This document shows positions 43,912 through 52,549 of a DNA stretch of 64,000 nucleotides, piece after piece (position 1 is the first letter of the stretch; each line of letters begins with the position of its first letter). The notes under the pieces were generated by a model. That model searched no databases, had not been told where the DNA came from, and saw nothing but the letters and a program-made list of their open reading frames with translations. Both the position numbers and the translations under genes were made by a program. The DNA comes from Streptomyces sp. NBC_01197 (GTDB taxonomy: Bacteria > Actinomycetota > Actinomycetes > Streptomycetales > Streptomycetaceae). Where the stretch lies: positions 2,296,001 to 2,360,000 of the forward strand of contig NZ_CP108569.1 in the NCBI RefSeq assembly GCF_036010505.1. Direction: 5' to 3'.

Positions 43912-45972
43912 TCAGGCGAGTACGGCCCGGGAGTCCAGGGCGAGGACGCCGTGCGGGCGTACGAGAAGCGGGTTGACCTCGATCTCGGCGATCTCGGGGT
44001 GGGCGGCGGCGAACGCGGTGATCGTTTCGACGGCGGCCGTGGCCGCGGTGACGTCGACGGGAGGCCGGCCACGGACACCGTCGAGCAGTGCGGCGGTGCG
44101 CAGCCCGCGCAGCAGTCTTCCGGCACGGTCGGCGGACACGGGGGCCAGGGTGAAGGCGACATCGTGCAGCGCCTCCGCCAGAACGCCGCCGAGGCCGACC
44201 ATGGCGACCGGGCCGAAGCGCGGGTCGCGGTTGACGCCGACGATCAGCTCGATACCGTCGGACAGGTCCGCCATGGCCTCCACGGAGTACGAGGGCGCCC
44301 CCAGCCGGGTGTGCATTTCCCGGAAAGCGGCGAGCAGTTCGTCGGGACCGGCGAGGCCCAGTGCCACGCCGCCCGCGTCGGACTTGTGCAGCGAGTGCAG
44401 GGTCTTGAGTGCGTAGGGTCCGGTGAACTCCCTGGTGACAGCGGCCAGTTCTGCCTCACCATGGACCTCCCGGGCCGCGGGGAAGGGGAGCCCGGCGGCT
44501 TCGAGTGCTCTTCGAGTCCGCAAGTAGCCGGTCTCGCGCAGGGGTGCGGCGGGCCGGGGAAGGGGCGTGACACCGCCGGCCCCTGGCGTGGCCGGCGTCG
44601 CCGTCGCGGCCAGGGCGCGAGCGGCGTCCTCGGTGGCCTCGAATACGGGGATACCGGCTGCGGTGAGGGTGCGGCAGGTGGGGGAGCGGGGGTACATCGA
44701 CTGCACCACCAGCGGTTTCGCGGTGGCGCGGTGGTGGGCTGCGATGAGGCTGGCGGCCGCCTGTTCGCCGTCCGCCAGCGCTCCACCGCCTCCGCCGGGC
44801 CCGCCGTCCGCGGCCGCGTAGCCGCCGAAGTAGCCGGTCATCAGGACGGCGTCGACCTCTTCGGCCGCCAGCAGTGCGGAGACGGTCCGGGCGTAGGAGC
44901 CCGGGTCCTGCTCACCCATACCTGCCAGGTCCACCGGGTTCGCGACGGCCGACTGCTCCCACAGTGCCTCCCGCAGGCGCTGCCGCGTCGGCGGCCGCAG
45001 TTCGGGGACGGTCAGCCCGGCCGCCTCCGCCGCGTCGGCGGCGACGACACCGTGGCCACCGCCGTCCGTGAGCACGGCGACCCGGCGGCCGGCCGCTCGC
45101 CGGCCGCCGTCCAGCGCGGCCAGTACGACGGTGAGTTCACGTGGGGTGGCGACCAGCTGCACGCCGGCGTCCCGGCAGGCCGCTGTCACCACGTCGGCCG
45201 ATGTCGTCAGCGCTCCGGTATGGGACTGTGCGCTGCGTGCGGAGGCGTCTCCGCGCCCGGCGGTCAGCAGCACCACCGGCTTCCCCGCGCCGGCGGCGGC
45301 CTCGGCGAAGGCGCGTCCGTCGGCGAAGTCCTCCGCGTAGACCGCGATGGCCCGGGTGCCCTCGTGACGGGAGCAGTCGGCGAGCAGGTCGACGAGGGTG
45401 ACGTCGGCCTGGTTGCCCAGCGAGACGAAACGGGAGAAGCCGAGGTCGTGCGGGCGGAAGCGCAGCTGGAGTTCGAGGGCGAGGTTGCCGCTCTGGCTGA
45501 GGAGGGCGACACCGCCGGGGGTGAAGGTGTCGGAGGCAAGGAAGAGGTCGGTGGTGTTGTCGGCCAGGCCCAGGCAGTTGGGGCCGATCATGACGGCGCC
45601 GGCGGCACGCACGCGTTCGGCGACGGCCTGCTGGCGCATCCGACCCGCCTCGCCGGTCTCGGCGAAACCCGCGGTGATCGCGACGATGGCCCGGGCCCCA
45701 CAGCCCAGGGCCTCGTCGATGGCGTCATCGAAGCCGGCGGCGGGCACCGAGACGACGGCCAGGTCTATGTCTTCACCGATCGCGGTCAGGCTGGGGGCCG
45801 CGGTGCGGCCGAGTACGGTACCGCCGCGGCGGTTGACCAGGTGGACGGGGCGGCGCCCGTTCGCGCGGATGGCCTGGGCGGCTATGGCGTGGCCGTACTT
45901 GGCGGGGTCGTCACTGGCTCCGACGACGGCGACGGAGACCGGATCGAAGAGTGCCGACAGGTCGCGTCCCAT
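43912..45972 (-). CDS. NDP-forming acyl-CoA synthetase (fused alpha-beta)
   Basis: 686-aa single-chain enzyme of the ADP-forming acetate-CoA ligase/pimeloyl-CoA-type synthetase family. Domain order: CoA-binding Rossmann domain (VAVVGASDDPAKYGHA), flavodoxin-like ligase domains with the phospho-histidine loop region (QSHTGALTTS), and a C-terminal ATP-grasp domain (YALKTLHSLHKSDAGGV, GIELIVGVNRDPRFGPVAMVGLGGVL, EIEVNPLLVRP). It converts a carboxylate to its CoA thioester, plausibly the acid made by the aldehyde dehydrogenase of the right arm, for the two dehydrogenases downstream. Confidence 0.9.
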   Translation of the reverse strand: MGRDLSALFDPVSVAVVGASDDPAKYGHAIAAQAIRANGRRPVHLVNRRGGTVLGRTAAPSLTAIGEDIDLAVVSVPAAGFDDAIDEALGCGARAIVAITAGFAETGEAGRMRQQAVAERVRAAGAVMIGPNCLGLADNTTDLFLASDTFTPGGVALLSQSGNLALELQLRFRPHDLGFSRFVSLGNQADVTLVDLLADCSRHEGTRAIAVYAEDFADGRAFAEAAAGAGKPVVLLTAGRGDASARSAQSHTGALTTSADVVTAACRDAGVQLVATPRELTVVLAALDGGRRAAGRRVAVLTDGGGHGVVAADAAEAAGLTVPELRPPTRQRLREALWEQSAVANPVDLAGMGEQDPGSYARTVSALLAAEEVDAVLMTGYFGGYAAADGGPGGGGGALADGEQAAASLIAAHHRATAKPLVVQSMYPRSPTCRTLTAAGIPVFEATEDAARALAATATPATPGAGGVTPLPRPAAPLRETGYLRTRRALEAAGLPFPAAREVHGEAELAAVTREFTGPYALKTLHSLHKSDAGGVALGLAGPDELLAAFREMHTRLGAPSYSVEAMADLSDGIELIVGVNRDPRFGPVAMVGLGGVLAEALHDVAFTLAPVSADRAGRLLRGLRTAALLDGVRGRPPVDVTAATAAVETITAFAAAHPEIAEIEVNPLLVRPHGVLALDSRAVLA

Positions 45973-45973
45973 G

Positions 45974-46165
45974 TCACTTCCCCAGCCGCAGGGCGAAGTT
46001 GGGGCAGGCGGCGACGGCTGCCGCCGCGGCGTCCTCGCCCTCCTGCGGCACGGTGGTGCCGCGCACCTGCGCGTAGCCCCACTCGTCGAGGTCGATCAAC
46101 TCGGGCGCGGGTTCCTGGCACAGGCCGTAGCCTTGGCAGCGGGTGGAGTCCAGCAGGAGTTTCAT
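45974..46165 (-). CDS. Small [3Fe-4S]-type ferredoxin
   Basis: 63-aa ferredoxin with cysteines C10, C16 and C54 in the pattern C-x5-C...CP, as in P450-associated [3Fe-4S] ferredoxins (the fourth cysteine of a [4Fe-4S] type is absent). AAAGGAAGGA lies upstream of the ATG. Its stop is one base from the synthetase start. It may carry electrons from the NuoF-like flavoprotein to the Rieske oxygenase. Confidence 0.88.
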   Translation of the reverse strand: MKLLLDSTRCQGYGLCQEPAPELIDLDEWGYAQVRGTTVPQEGEDAAAAAVAACPNFALRLGK

Positions 46166-46224
46166 GGTGCGGTCCTTCCTTTCGGTGCCCTGGTTCGGGC
46201 GGCGGGTGAGTCGGATGAGCCTGG

Positions 46225-47454
46225 TCAGGGAACGGCCACCACGAACCGGCGGCCGTCGTCGGGCGCCGGGCCGGCGCATACGGGGCAGGGTGAGCATCGG
46301 TGGTCGTCGACCCGGTCGGGGAAGTGCGCCAGCAGGCTGGCGACGATGCGCGCAGCGGCGTCGAGCAGCCCGCAGGCGCCCCGGCCGGGCAGTTGCCGGG
46401 ACCAGCGCCGCAGCTTTTCGGTAGTGTCGTCGCCGGCCCCGCCGTGTGCGAGGGTCGCGAGCGTTCCGGCCAGCGCCCCGGTACCTGAGACGCACACCCC
46501 GCACTGCCGGGCACTCTGTGCCGCGAGGTAGGCGGTGGCCTCGGCGGCCACGGCGACCGGGCAGTCCCCGGGGTGCAGGAAGTGCAGCGCCCCGCAGCCG
46601 AGCGCGCCGCCCGCCGTGGCCAGCCCGTCGTGATCGAGCGGGAGGTCCCGCCAGCCCGCGCCGTGCAGTCCGCCGAACAGGCCGCCCAGCAGGACCGCGT
46701 CGGCTCTGCTGTGCCCGAACATGCCGGCGAGAGCCTTCAGATGCGTGCCGGCGGGCGCCTCGACCAGCGCGCTCGCGCCACCTGTCCCGGAAAGGGTCAC
46801 CAGATGAGTGCCGGCGACGGCGGCCGCGGTAGCGGGGCGGGAGTGCAGCACCGCGATGCGGGCCAGGGTCTCCACGTTGGCGACGAGGGTGGGGACGCCG
46901 CCGACGCCCCTTTCGAACGGGCGCGGGGGTTTGGCCGTGGGCAGCGCCGGGCCGCCGCCGATGCGTCGTACGACCGCGGTCTCCTCCCCGGCGACGTACG
47001 TGTGCCGGGTCCGGACGACGTCGATACGCAGGCTGCTGGGCCGCTCGGTGAGTGCCTGGCGGACGGCCCGCTCGGCGAGGGCGTCGGATAGGTAGACGAA
47101 GCCTCGTCCGGCACCGGCCATGGCCGCCACCAGTCGGACGCCGTCCAGCACCAGGTGGGTACGGTGACGCAGCAGCCAGCGGTCCTTGACGGAGCCCGGC
47201 TCGCCCTCTTCGCCGTTGGCGACGACGACGGCCGGGCCGGGCGAGTGGCGGACGGTTCGCAGCTTGACGGCCGCGGGGAAACCGGCACCACCGCGCCCGC
47301 GCAGCCCCACGGCGGCGATCTGCTCGAGCAACCGGCCCGGCCTCGGCACCGGTGCGTAACCACCCGCCGCGACGTACTGGGCGAGGTCTCCCGACGCCGG
47401 GTGCGTGAGCAGGCTGTTCCGTCCTTCGGGGAGCAGAGAGAAGACGCCGGTCAT
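46225..47454 (-). CDS. NuoF-like NADH-dependent flavoprotein
   Basis: 409 aa related to the 51-kDa subunit of complex I. The FMN/NADH fold is intact: GLRGRGGAGFPAAVKL, NGEEGEPGSVKDRWLL, TYVAGEETAVV and NVETLARIAVL. In the iron-sulfur region the usual CGxCxxC is CGVCVSG (third cysteine replaced by glycine), with a later ACGLLDAAA and an extra CSPCPVC at the C terminus. Start overlaps the upstream gene stop (ATGA). Probably an NADH:ferredoxin reductase for this cluster. Confidence 0.85.
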   Translation of the reverse strand: MTGVFSLLPEGRNSLLTHPASGDLAQYVAAGGYAPVPRPGRLLEQIAAVGLRGRGGAGFPAAVKLRTVRHSPGPAVVVANGEEGEPGSVKDRWLLRHRTHLVLDGVRLVAAMAGAGRGFVYLSDALAERAVRQALTERPSSLRIDVVRTRHTYVAGEETAVVRRIGGGPALPTAKPPRPFERGVGGVPTLVANVETLARIAVLHSRPATAAAVAGTHLVTLSGTGGASALVEAPAGTHLKALAGMFGHSRADAVLLGGLFGGLHGAGWRDLPLDHDGLATAGGALGCGALHFLHPGDCPVAVAAEATAYLAAQSARQCGVCVSGTGALAGTLATLAHGGAGDDTTEKLRRWSRQLPGRGACGLLDAAARIVASLLAHFPDRVDDHRCSPCPVCAGPAPDDGRRFVVAVP

Positions 47455-47879
47455 GCGGTGCTCCCAGGCTCGGAGTGGCCGGAGGGAATGGGGGCGGAGC
47501 GTGCTCTCAGCCGCGCCAACGCCCCTGCCAGGGCGCGCCGTTGTGAGGCGGTGTTCCGGTAGCCGGGGCCGGGCAGGCCGATCAGCATGCGGTGGTGGTC
47601 GAGGACGACCTCGCCGGCCACCAGGGCGGGCTGTGGATCGGCGGCCGCGGATCCCTCCGCTGCCTCGACCACCAGAGCGGTGACTTCGCCGAGGTAGCGC
47701 AGCCAGCCGCGGTGTGTGCCGCGCAGCACCAGCCGCTCGACACGGCGTCGCTCGGCGGCGACGAGGGCCGAGGGCGGGCGACCGGCCGCCGGGGCCCGCA
47801 GGGCGGCCACCGCGGAGGGCAGCTCCTGTTCGGGCTCCGGGGTGAGGCCGAGCCATACGAGACTTCGGCGAGCGCTCAT
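47451..47879 (-). CDS. Conserved protein of unknown function, first gene of the left arm
   Basis: 142-aa Ala/Arg-rich soluble protein, with no motif, signal peptide or membrane segment that I recognise. A GEVVLDHHRMLIGLPGPGYR segment is the most distinctive part. It is translationally coupled to the NuoF-like gene, so it is likely an accessory factor of that flavoprotein. ATG 47879 begins MSARRSLVWLG; the frame is open further upstream but without similarity to a protein. Confidence 0.65.
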   Translation of the reverse strand: MSARRSLVWLGLTPEPEQELPSAVAALRAPAAGRPPSALVAAERRRVERLVLRGTHRGWLRYLGEVTALVVEAAEGSAAADPQPALVAGEVVLDHHRMLIGLPGPGYRNTASQRRALAGALARLRARSAPIPSGHSEPGSTA

Positions 47880-48274
47880 GCGTGCCTCCGGGGTCGCACC
47901 CTGCCCGTGACCGGGAACGGGTGGCGCGGCGATGGCGGGTAGGGGGCTCCGCGTCGAAGAGAACGGCGGGGAGCTGCGCCGGGTACGCGGCGGGGGCCGT
48001 GCACCACGAGGACGAGGGGTGTGCGGATAACGCTCCGCAGGCCCGTGGGATGCGCCCGGACAGCCGTCTGCTGGAGCCGGCGCATCTGCCTTCAACGAGA
48101 CTAACTAACTAATTAGTCAGCCCACAAGTCTTGACTTGGTTCTCGGTCCGCCCCAGTCTGACTAACCAATCAGTCAGCCGTGCCCCCAGCAGGTCCCCCG
48201 GGACGGAATCTGCTGCTCGTCCCGGCCACAGCCTCACCGCCCATCGCCGCCCCTGCGGCGCGGAGGAGGACACC
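47880..48274. promoter_or_regulatory. Divergent regulatory region of the catabolic divergon
   Basis: 395 bp without a gene. It contains two copies of TAACYAATYAGTCAG (48106-48120 and 48163-48177, 57 bp apart), each inside a dyad (ACTAATTAGT; TGACTAACCAATCAGTCA at 48159-48176). Between them is a perfect 14-bp palindrome CAAGTC-TT-GACTTG (48125-48138), overlapping a TTGACT that could be a -35 element for the right arm. These are typical TetR-type operators. Confidence 0.65.
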
Positions 48275-49450
48275 ATGCGACCCCCGACCACCCGGGCAGC
48301 CACCCCGCCTGCCCCTCCCCCGGAGCCGGCCCCCGAGCACCCGGGCCAGGCCCTGCCCGCCCACTACTACACCGATCCGGCTATCGCCTCGGCGGAGGCC
48401 GAACGCGTCTTCGCCAGGTCCTGGCAGCTCGCCTGCCACGAATCCGACCTCCCCGGTCCCGGCGCCCGCCTCACCGCGACCGCCGCGGGCCGGGAGGTTC
48501 TGGTCGTCCGGACCGAGGACGGCGGCCTCGCCGCTCACCTCAACGTCTGCCGCCACCGCGGCACCCGCCTGGTCGCCGGCCCGGAGCCGTCGGGCAAGGC
48601 GATCCGCTGCCCGTACCACGGCTGGACCTACAAGCTGGACGGACGACTCGTCGGCGCCCCTGAGGCGCGCCGGATCCCCTGCCTGGACAAACCCCGGCTC
48701 GGGCTGCACCGGGTCAACGTGGAGTCCTTCCTCGGCTTCGTCTTCGTCAACCTCGACCTCGACGCGGCTCCGCTCTCCGAAACCTGCGCCGGTCTCGCCG
48801 AGGCCATGGGCCGCTACGCCGGACCCGGCCTGACGCCCGTGGGCAAGCACCGCATCCACGACCTCACCGGTGGGGAGGAGCAGAACGCCAACTGGAAAGT
48901 GATCGTCGACAACTACCTGGAGGGCTACCACGTCCCCGTGGCTCATCCCTCGCTGATGCGGCTCCTGGACTACCAGGCGTACACGGTGGACGTGCAGGAG
49001 AACTACGTCCTCTTCGAGTCGCCGCTGCGCGACAAGCCGTCCTCGAACTGGACGGAGCGGCTCTATCAGCGGCTGGCCAGCCCGATGCCGGGACTGACCG
49101 AGGCCGACCGGCGCGTGTGGCGCTACGCCGTGATCTATCCGAACACGCTCATCGACTTCTACCCTGACCACGTGCTCGCGTGGACCGCCCTTCCCACCGC
49201 CCAGGACCGGGCGGCGATCCCCGGCGCCTTCTACACCCGGCGCGGCGAGAGCCTGCGCACCAGGCTGGCCCGGCGGCTGAACATCCACATCGGCTGGGTC
49301 ACCAACGACGAGGACGCCGAACTGGTGGAACGCGTACAGGCCGGCCTGTCCACGCCCGGGTTCGAGCCTGGACCGCTCTCGCACCGCGAGGCCGCCGTGG
49401 GCTGGTTCGCCCACCGGGTCCGGGACGACCTCGATGGTGAGGCACGGTGA
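48275..49450 (+). CDS. Rieske non-haem iron oxygenase alpha subunit (quaternary-amine type)
   Basis: 391-aa aromatic-ring-hydroxylase-family oxygenase. Rieske [2Fe-2S] ligands C92-x-H94 and C112-x2-H115 (CRHRG; CPYHGW). Mononuclear iron ligands H219 and H224 in LEGYHVPVAH. The residue bridging the two centres is Glu216 instead of the usual Asp, as in carnitine oxygenase CntA and relatives acting on quaternary amines (glycine betaine, stachydrine, choline). GGAGGAGG precedes ATG 48275. No dedicated CntB-type reductase is in the window, so electrons may come from the left-arm flavoprotein and ferredoxin. Confidence 0.88.
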   Translation: MRPPTTRAATPPAPPPEPAPEHPGQALPAHYYTDPAIASAEAERVFARSWQLACHESDLPGPGARLTATAAGREVLVVRTEDGGLAAHLNVCRHRGTRLVAGPEPSGKAIRCPYHGWTYKLDGRLVGAPEARRIPCLDKPRLGLHRVNVESFLGFVFVNLDLDAAPLSETCAGLAEAMGRYAGPGLTPVGKHRIHDLTGGEEQNANWKVIVDNYLEGYHVPVAHPSLMRLLDYQAYTVDVQENYVLFESPLRDKPSSNWTERLYQRLASPMPGLTEADRRVWRYAVIYPNTLIDFYPDHVLAWTALPTAQDRAAIPGAFYTRRGESLRTRLARRLNIHIGWVTNDEDAELVERVQAGLSTPGFEPGPLSHREAAVGWFAHRVRDDLDGEAR

Positions 49451-49635
49451 GGCCCTCCGCCACGGCGGCCGGGCCGCACACGTACCCCGTGTTCCTCGCG
49501 CCGGGCTTACCCTTCGCCCGCTGACGCACTCTCGCACTTTCCCCAGACCGGTCTTCACTACGGAGTCAGGGCCTCCGTGAGCCGACCCACCGGTCCGCCC
49601 TGGAGTTTGCCGTTCCTCGAAGGAGAGGAAGCTCC

Positions 49636-50760
49636 ATGTCCCCCGAGGTACCCCCACCGTCCCGACGCGTCATGCTGCGGGCAGGCGCCTGCGGCCTGCT
49701 GGGCGCCGCGGTCGGCGGCTGCGGGTTCATGCCCGCCAAAACGCCCGGCGCCAAGGCCCTCGCCCCGGTCAGGGCACGCGTCGACGGCGATCTCGTCTAC
49801 TTCAACTGGGCCGACTTCGTCGACCCGTCCGTCTTCAGGGGCTTCGAAAAGGAGCACGGCGTCAAGGTCGTCCAGTCGAACTTCGACTCGATGGAGGGCA
49901 TGGTCGCCAAGCTCAATGCCGGCAATCGCTATGACGTCATCTTCCCCACCGCCAAGTGGGCCCAGCGTCTCGTACGAGGCGGACGGCTGCGCCGTATCGA
50001 TCACGGTCAGCTGACCAACTCCCACGCCGTGTTCGGCAGGCACAGCTACTTCGCCGACCCCTGGTACGACCCGGGCTCCGCGCACACGGTCCCCTTCACC
50101 GCCTACAAGACCGGCCTCGGCTGGCGCCGCGACAGGCTCGGCGCGCTGACCGGGTCCTGGAAGGATCTCTGGAACGACGAGGGCAGGGGCAAAGTGTTCC
50201 TGCTCGACGACCGCGACGAGGTCCTCGGCATGGGCGCGCTGGAACTCGGCCTGGACGTCAGCACCGGAGACACCGGCGACCTCGGCCGCATCACCTCACT
50301 GCTGGGCACCCTCCGCCCACGGCTGCGTGGCTTCTCCAGCGACAGCTACAACAACCTCCTCAACGGCAACGCGACCATCACCCAGGCGTGGAGCGGGGAC
50401 ATGGCCGCCATGCTCAACCAGGCCAAGGACCCCTCCGTCTTCGGCTTCGAGGCCCCCAAGGAGGGCGCGCCGATCAACTCCGACTGCTACGCCATCCCCT
50501 GGAACGCCCCCCACCCCGGCACCGCGATGCTGTTCATCGACTACATGCTGCGGCCGGAGAACGTGAAGAAGAACATCGAGTACATCGGCTACCCGATGCC
50601 GGTGGCCGGCTCCGAGAAGGTCTACGCCGACCTCGTCAAGCCCTTCCCCGAGTGCCTGGTCACCGAGGACGACCTCAAGGCGGACCTCTTCTTCCGCAAC
50701 GGCAGCCGCATGGCGGAGGACGCCCGCGACACCGCCTGGACCCATGTGAAGGCGGGCTGA
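49636..50760 (+). CDS. Polyamine-type ABC substrate-binding protein (PotD-like), Tat lipoprotein
   Basis: 374-aa solute-binding protein of the spermidine/putrescine family (FNWADFVDPSVFRGFEKEHGVKVV near the start of the mature part). The N terminus carries a twin-arginine motif SRRVML (R10, R11) and a lipobox GGC with lipidated C29, so it is exported folded and lipid-anchored. The family also includes binders of 2-aminoethylphosphonate and other small cationic ligands, so the ligand is not certain. It opens the import part of the right arm. Confidence 0.88.
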   Translation: MSPEVPPPSRRVMLRAGACGLLGAAVGGCGFMPAKTPGAKALAPVRARVDGDLVYFNWADFVDPSVFRGFEKEHGVKVVQSNFDSMEGMVAKLNAGNRYDVIFPTAKWAQRLVRGGRLRRIDHGQLTNSHAVFGRHSYFADPWYDPGSAHTVPFTAYKTGLGWRRDRLGALTGSWKDLWNDEGRGKVFLLDDRDEVLGMGALELGLDVSTGDTGDLGRITSLLGTLRPRLRGFSSDSYNNLLNGNATITQAWSGDMAAMLNQAKDPSVFGFEAPKEGAPINSDCYAIPWNAPHPGTAMLFIDYMLRPENVKKNIEYIGYPMPVAGSEKVYADLVKPFPECLVTEDDLKADLFFRNGSRMAEDARDTAWTHVKAG

Positions 50761-50763
50761 GAC

Positions 50764-51666
50764 ATGGCACTGCTGCGTCACCGCTCGTCACACGTCCGCC
50801 GTCGCGGCCCGGACGCCACCGGCACCCGGATGTGGACCTGGCTCATGCTGCCCGGCACCCTGTGGATGACCGGATTCCTCGTAGCCTCGCTGGTGCTCGT
50901 CGCCGTACTCGCAGTCGGTACCACCGACGAACTCGGCAACCCGCGCTTCGGCTTCGACCTTGCCGGTGTCCGCGCCCTCGCCGACCCCGCCTACACCGAA
51001 GTCCTGGCGCGATCCCTCGGCTACGCCGTGCTGACCTGCGTCATCTGCCTGCTGATCGCCTACCCGGTGGCGTACACCGTCGCCCTGTACGGCGGCCGGT
51101 GCAAACACGCGCTGATCGCCGCGATCGTGGTGCCGTTCTTCGCCAACTACCTGGTCCGTATGTACGGCTGGTCGGTGGTCCTGTCCGACGACGGGCCCGT
51201 GCTGCGCGCCCTGCGCGCGGTGGGGCTGGCCGACAACAGTACGAAGATCCTCAACACCGGTGCAGGCGTGGTCGCGGGACTCGTCTACGGCTTCGTGGTC
51301 TTCATGATCATCCCGCTGTACGCGGCACTGGAACGCCTGGACGTCTCCCTCATCGAGGCCGGCCGCGATCTGTACGGCGGCCCGGTGCGGACCTTCCTCT
51401 TCGTCACCCTGCCCGCCACCCGACAGGGCGCGGCGGCCGGGCTCGTCCTGGTCTTCCTGCCCGCCATGGGCGACTTCGTCAGCGCACAACTCATGGGAGG
51501 CCCGGACCAGATCATGATCGGCAATCTCATTCAGGACAAGTTCTTCCAGGGCCAGAACTGGCCACTGGGCTCCGCGCTCACCATGCTGCTGATGCTGGTC
51601 CTGCTGATCGGGATGTTCGGCTACCTGCGGCGCACCCGCAAGGACGAAGCGGAGGCCCGCCGATGA
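50764..51666 (+). CDS. Polyamine-type ABC permease (PotB-like)
   Basis: 300-aa permease with six membrane segments: WLMLPGTLWMTGFLVASLVL at the N terminus, the EAA-like loop ALERLDVSLIEAGRDLYGGP and YLVRMYGWSVVLS. It lies 3 bp after the binding protein gene and overlaps the next permease by 4 bp. Confidence 0.9.
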   Translation: MALLRHRSSHVRRRGPDATGTRMWTWLMLPGTLWMTGFLVASLVLVAVLAVGTTDELGNPRFGFDLAGVRALADPAYTEVLARSLGYAVLTCVICLLIAYPVAYTVALYGGRCKHALIAAIVVPFFANYLVRMYGWSVVLSDDGPVLRALRAVGLADNSTKILNTGAGVVAGLVYGFVVFMIIPLYAALERLDVSLIEAGRDLYGGPVRTFLFVTLPATRQGAAAGLVLVFLPAMGDFVSAQLMGGPDQIMIGNLIQDKFFQGQNWPLGSALTMLLMLVLLIGMFGYLRRTRKDEAEARR

Positions 51667-52544
51667 CCCTGCTGCGGCTGCCCTCCGCCACCGCCCCCAC
51701 CCGGCCCGCGGCACGCTCCCGAACGCGGCGCGGCCGCGCCGACCGCCGGCCGCGCGTCCTCGTCACCGTCACGGCGCTCTTCTTCGCACTGCTCTACCTG
51801 CCCATCGGCGTAGTAGCCCTGTTCTCCTTCAACTCCGAGAGATCCCTGACCGTCTTCGGCGGATTCAGCCTGCGCTGGTACCGCGCCTTCGTCCACGACG
51901 ACGTCCTGATCTCCTCCCTCGTCACCAGCCTGCGGATCTCCCTGGTGGCGATGGCCGGTGCGGTCCTCATCGGTGTGGCCCTCGCGCTCGGTCTGGTGCG
52001 CTGTCGCACGCGGCTCGGCTCGCTCGCCGGCCTGATCATGCTCGTTCCCCTGATCACCCCGGAGATCGTCACCGGCGTCGCGTCGATGCTGCTGTTCAAG
52101 GGCCTGGGCGTGACGCTGTCCACCGGCACGGTGATGCTGTCGGAGATCACGTTCTCCATCTCCTACGTCACGGTGATCCTCCGCTCCAGGGTCGCCGCGC
52201 TGAACCCCGAGGTAGAGGAGGCCGCGATGGATCTCGGCGCCACCCGCTGGCAGGCGGTCCGCCTGGTCACTCTGCCCGCCCTGCTGCCGGCCGTTCTCGC
52301 CAGTGCCGTACTGATCTTCGCGCTTGTCTTCGACGACTTCGTCCTCGCCTACTTCACCACCGGCGTAGACCCCCAGCCGCTGTCGGTACGCATCTACTCG
52401 GCGATCCGCTTCGGAGTGCAGCCCACCATCAACGCCGTCGGCACCCTGATGCTCGCCGGATCCATCGGGCTGATCGCCCTGGCCCTGTTCCTTCCGCGCC
52501 TCTTCGGCCGCCGCGGCGGCCTCGACATCCTCTCCGGAGAGTGA
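51663..52544 (+). CDS. Polyamine-type ABC permease (PotC-like)
   Basis: 293-aa permease. It has an Arg/Ala-rich N-terminal tail, then six membrane segments, with the EAA loop ALNPEVEEAAMDLGATRWQAV and FDDFVLAYFTTG typical of PotC. ATG overlaps the stop of the PotB-like gene (ATGA). It partners with the ATPase encoded next. Confidence 0.9.
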   Translation: MTLLRLPSATAPTRPAARSRTRRGRADRRPRVLVTVTALFFALLYLPIGVVALFSFNSERSLTVFGGFSLRWYRAFVHDDVLISSLVTSLRISLVAMAGAVLIGVALALGLVRCRTRLGSLAGLIMLVPLITPEIVTGVASMLLFKGLGVTLSTGTVMLSEITFSISYVTVILRSRVAALNPEVEEAAMDLGATRWQAVRLVTLPALLPAVLASAVLIFALVFDDFVLAYFTTGVDPQPLSVRIYSAIRFGVQPTINAVGTLMLAGSIGLIALALFLPRLFGRRGGLDILSGE

Positions 52545-52549
52545 CCTCC

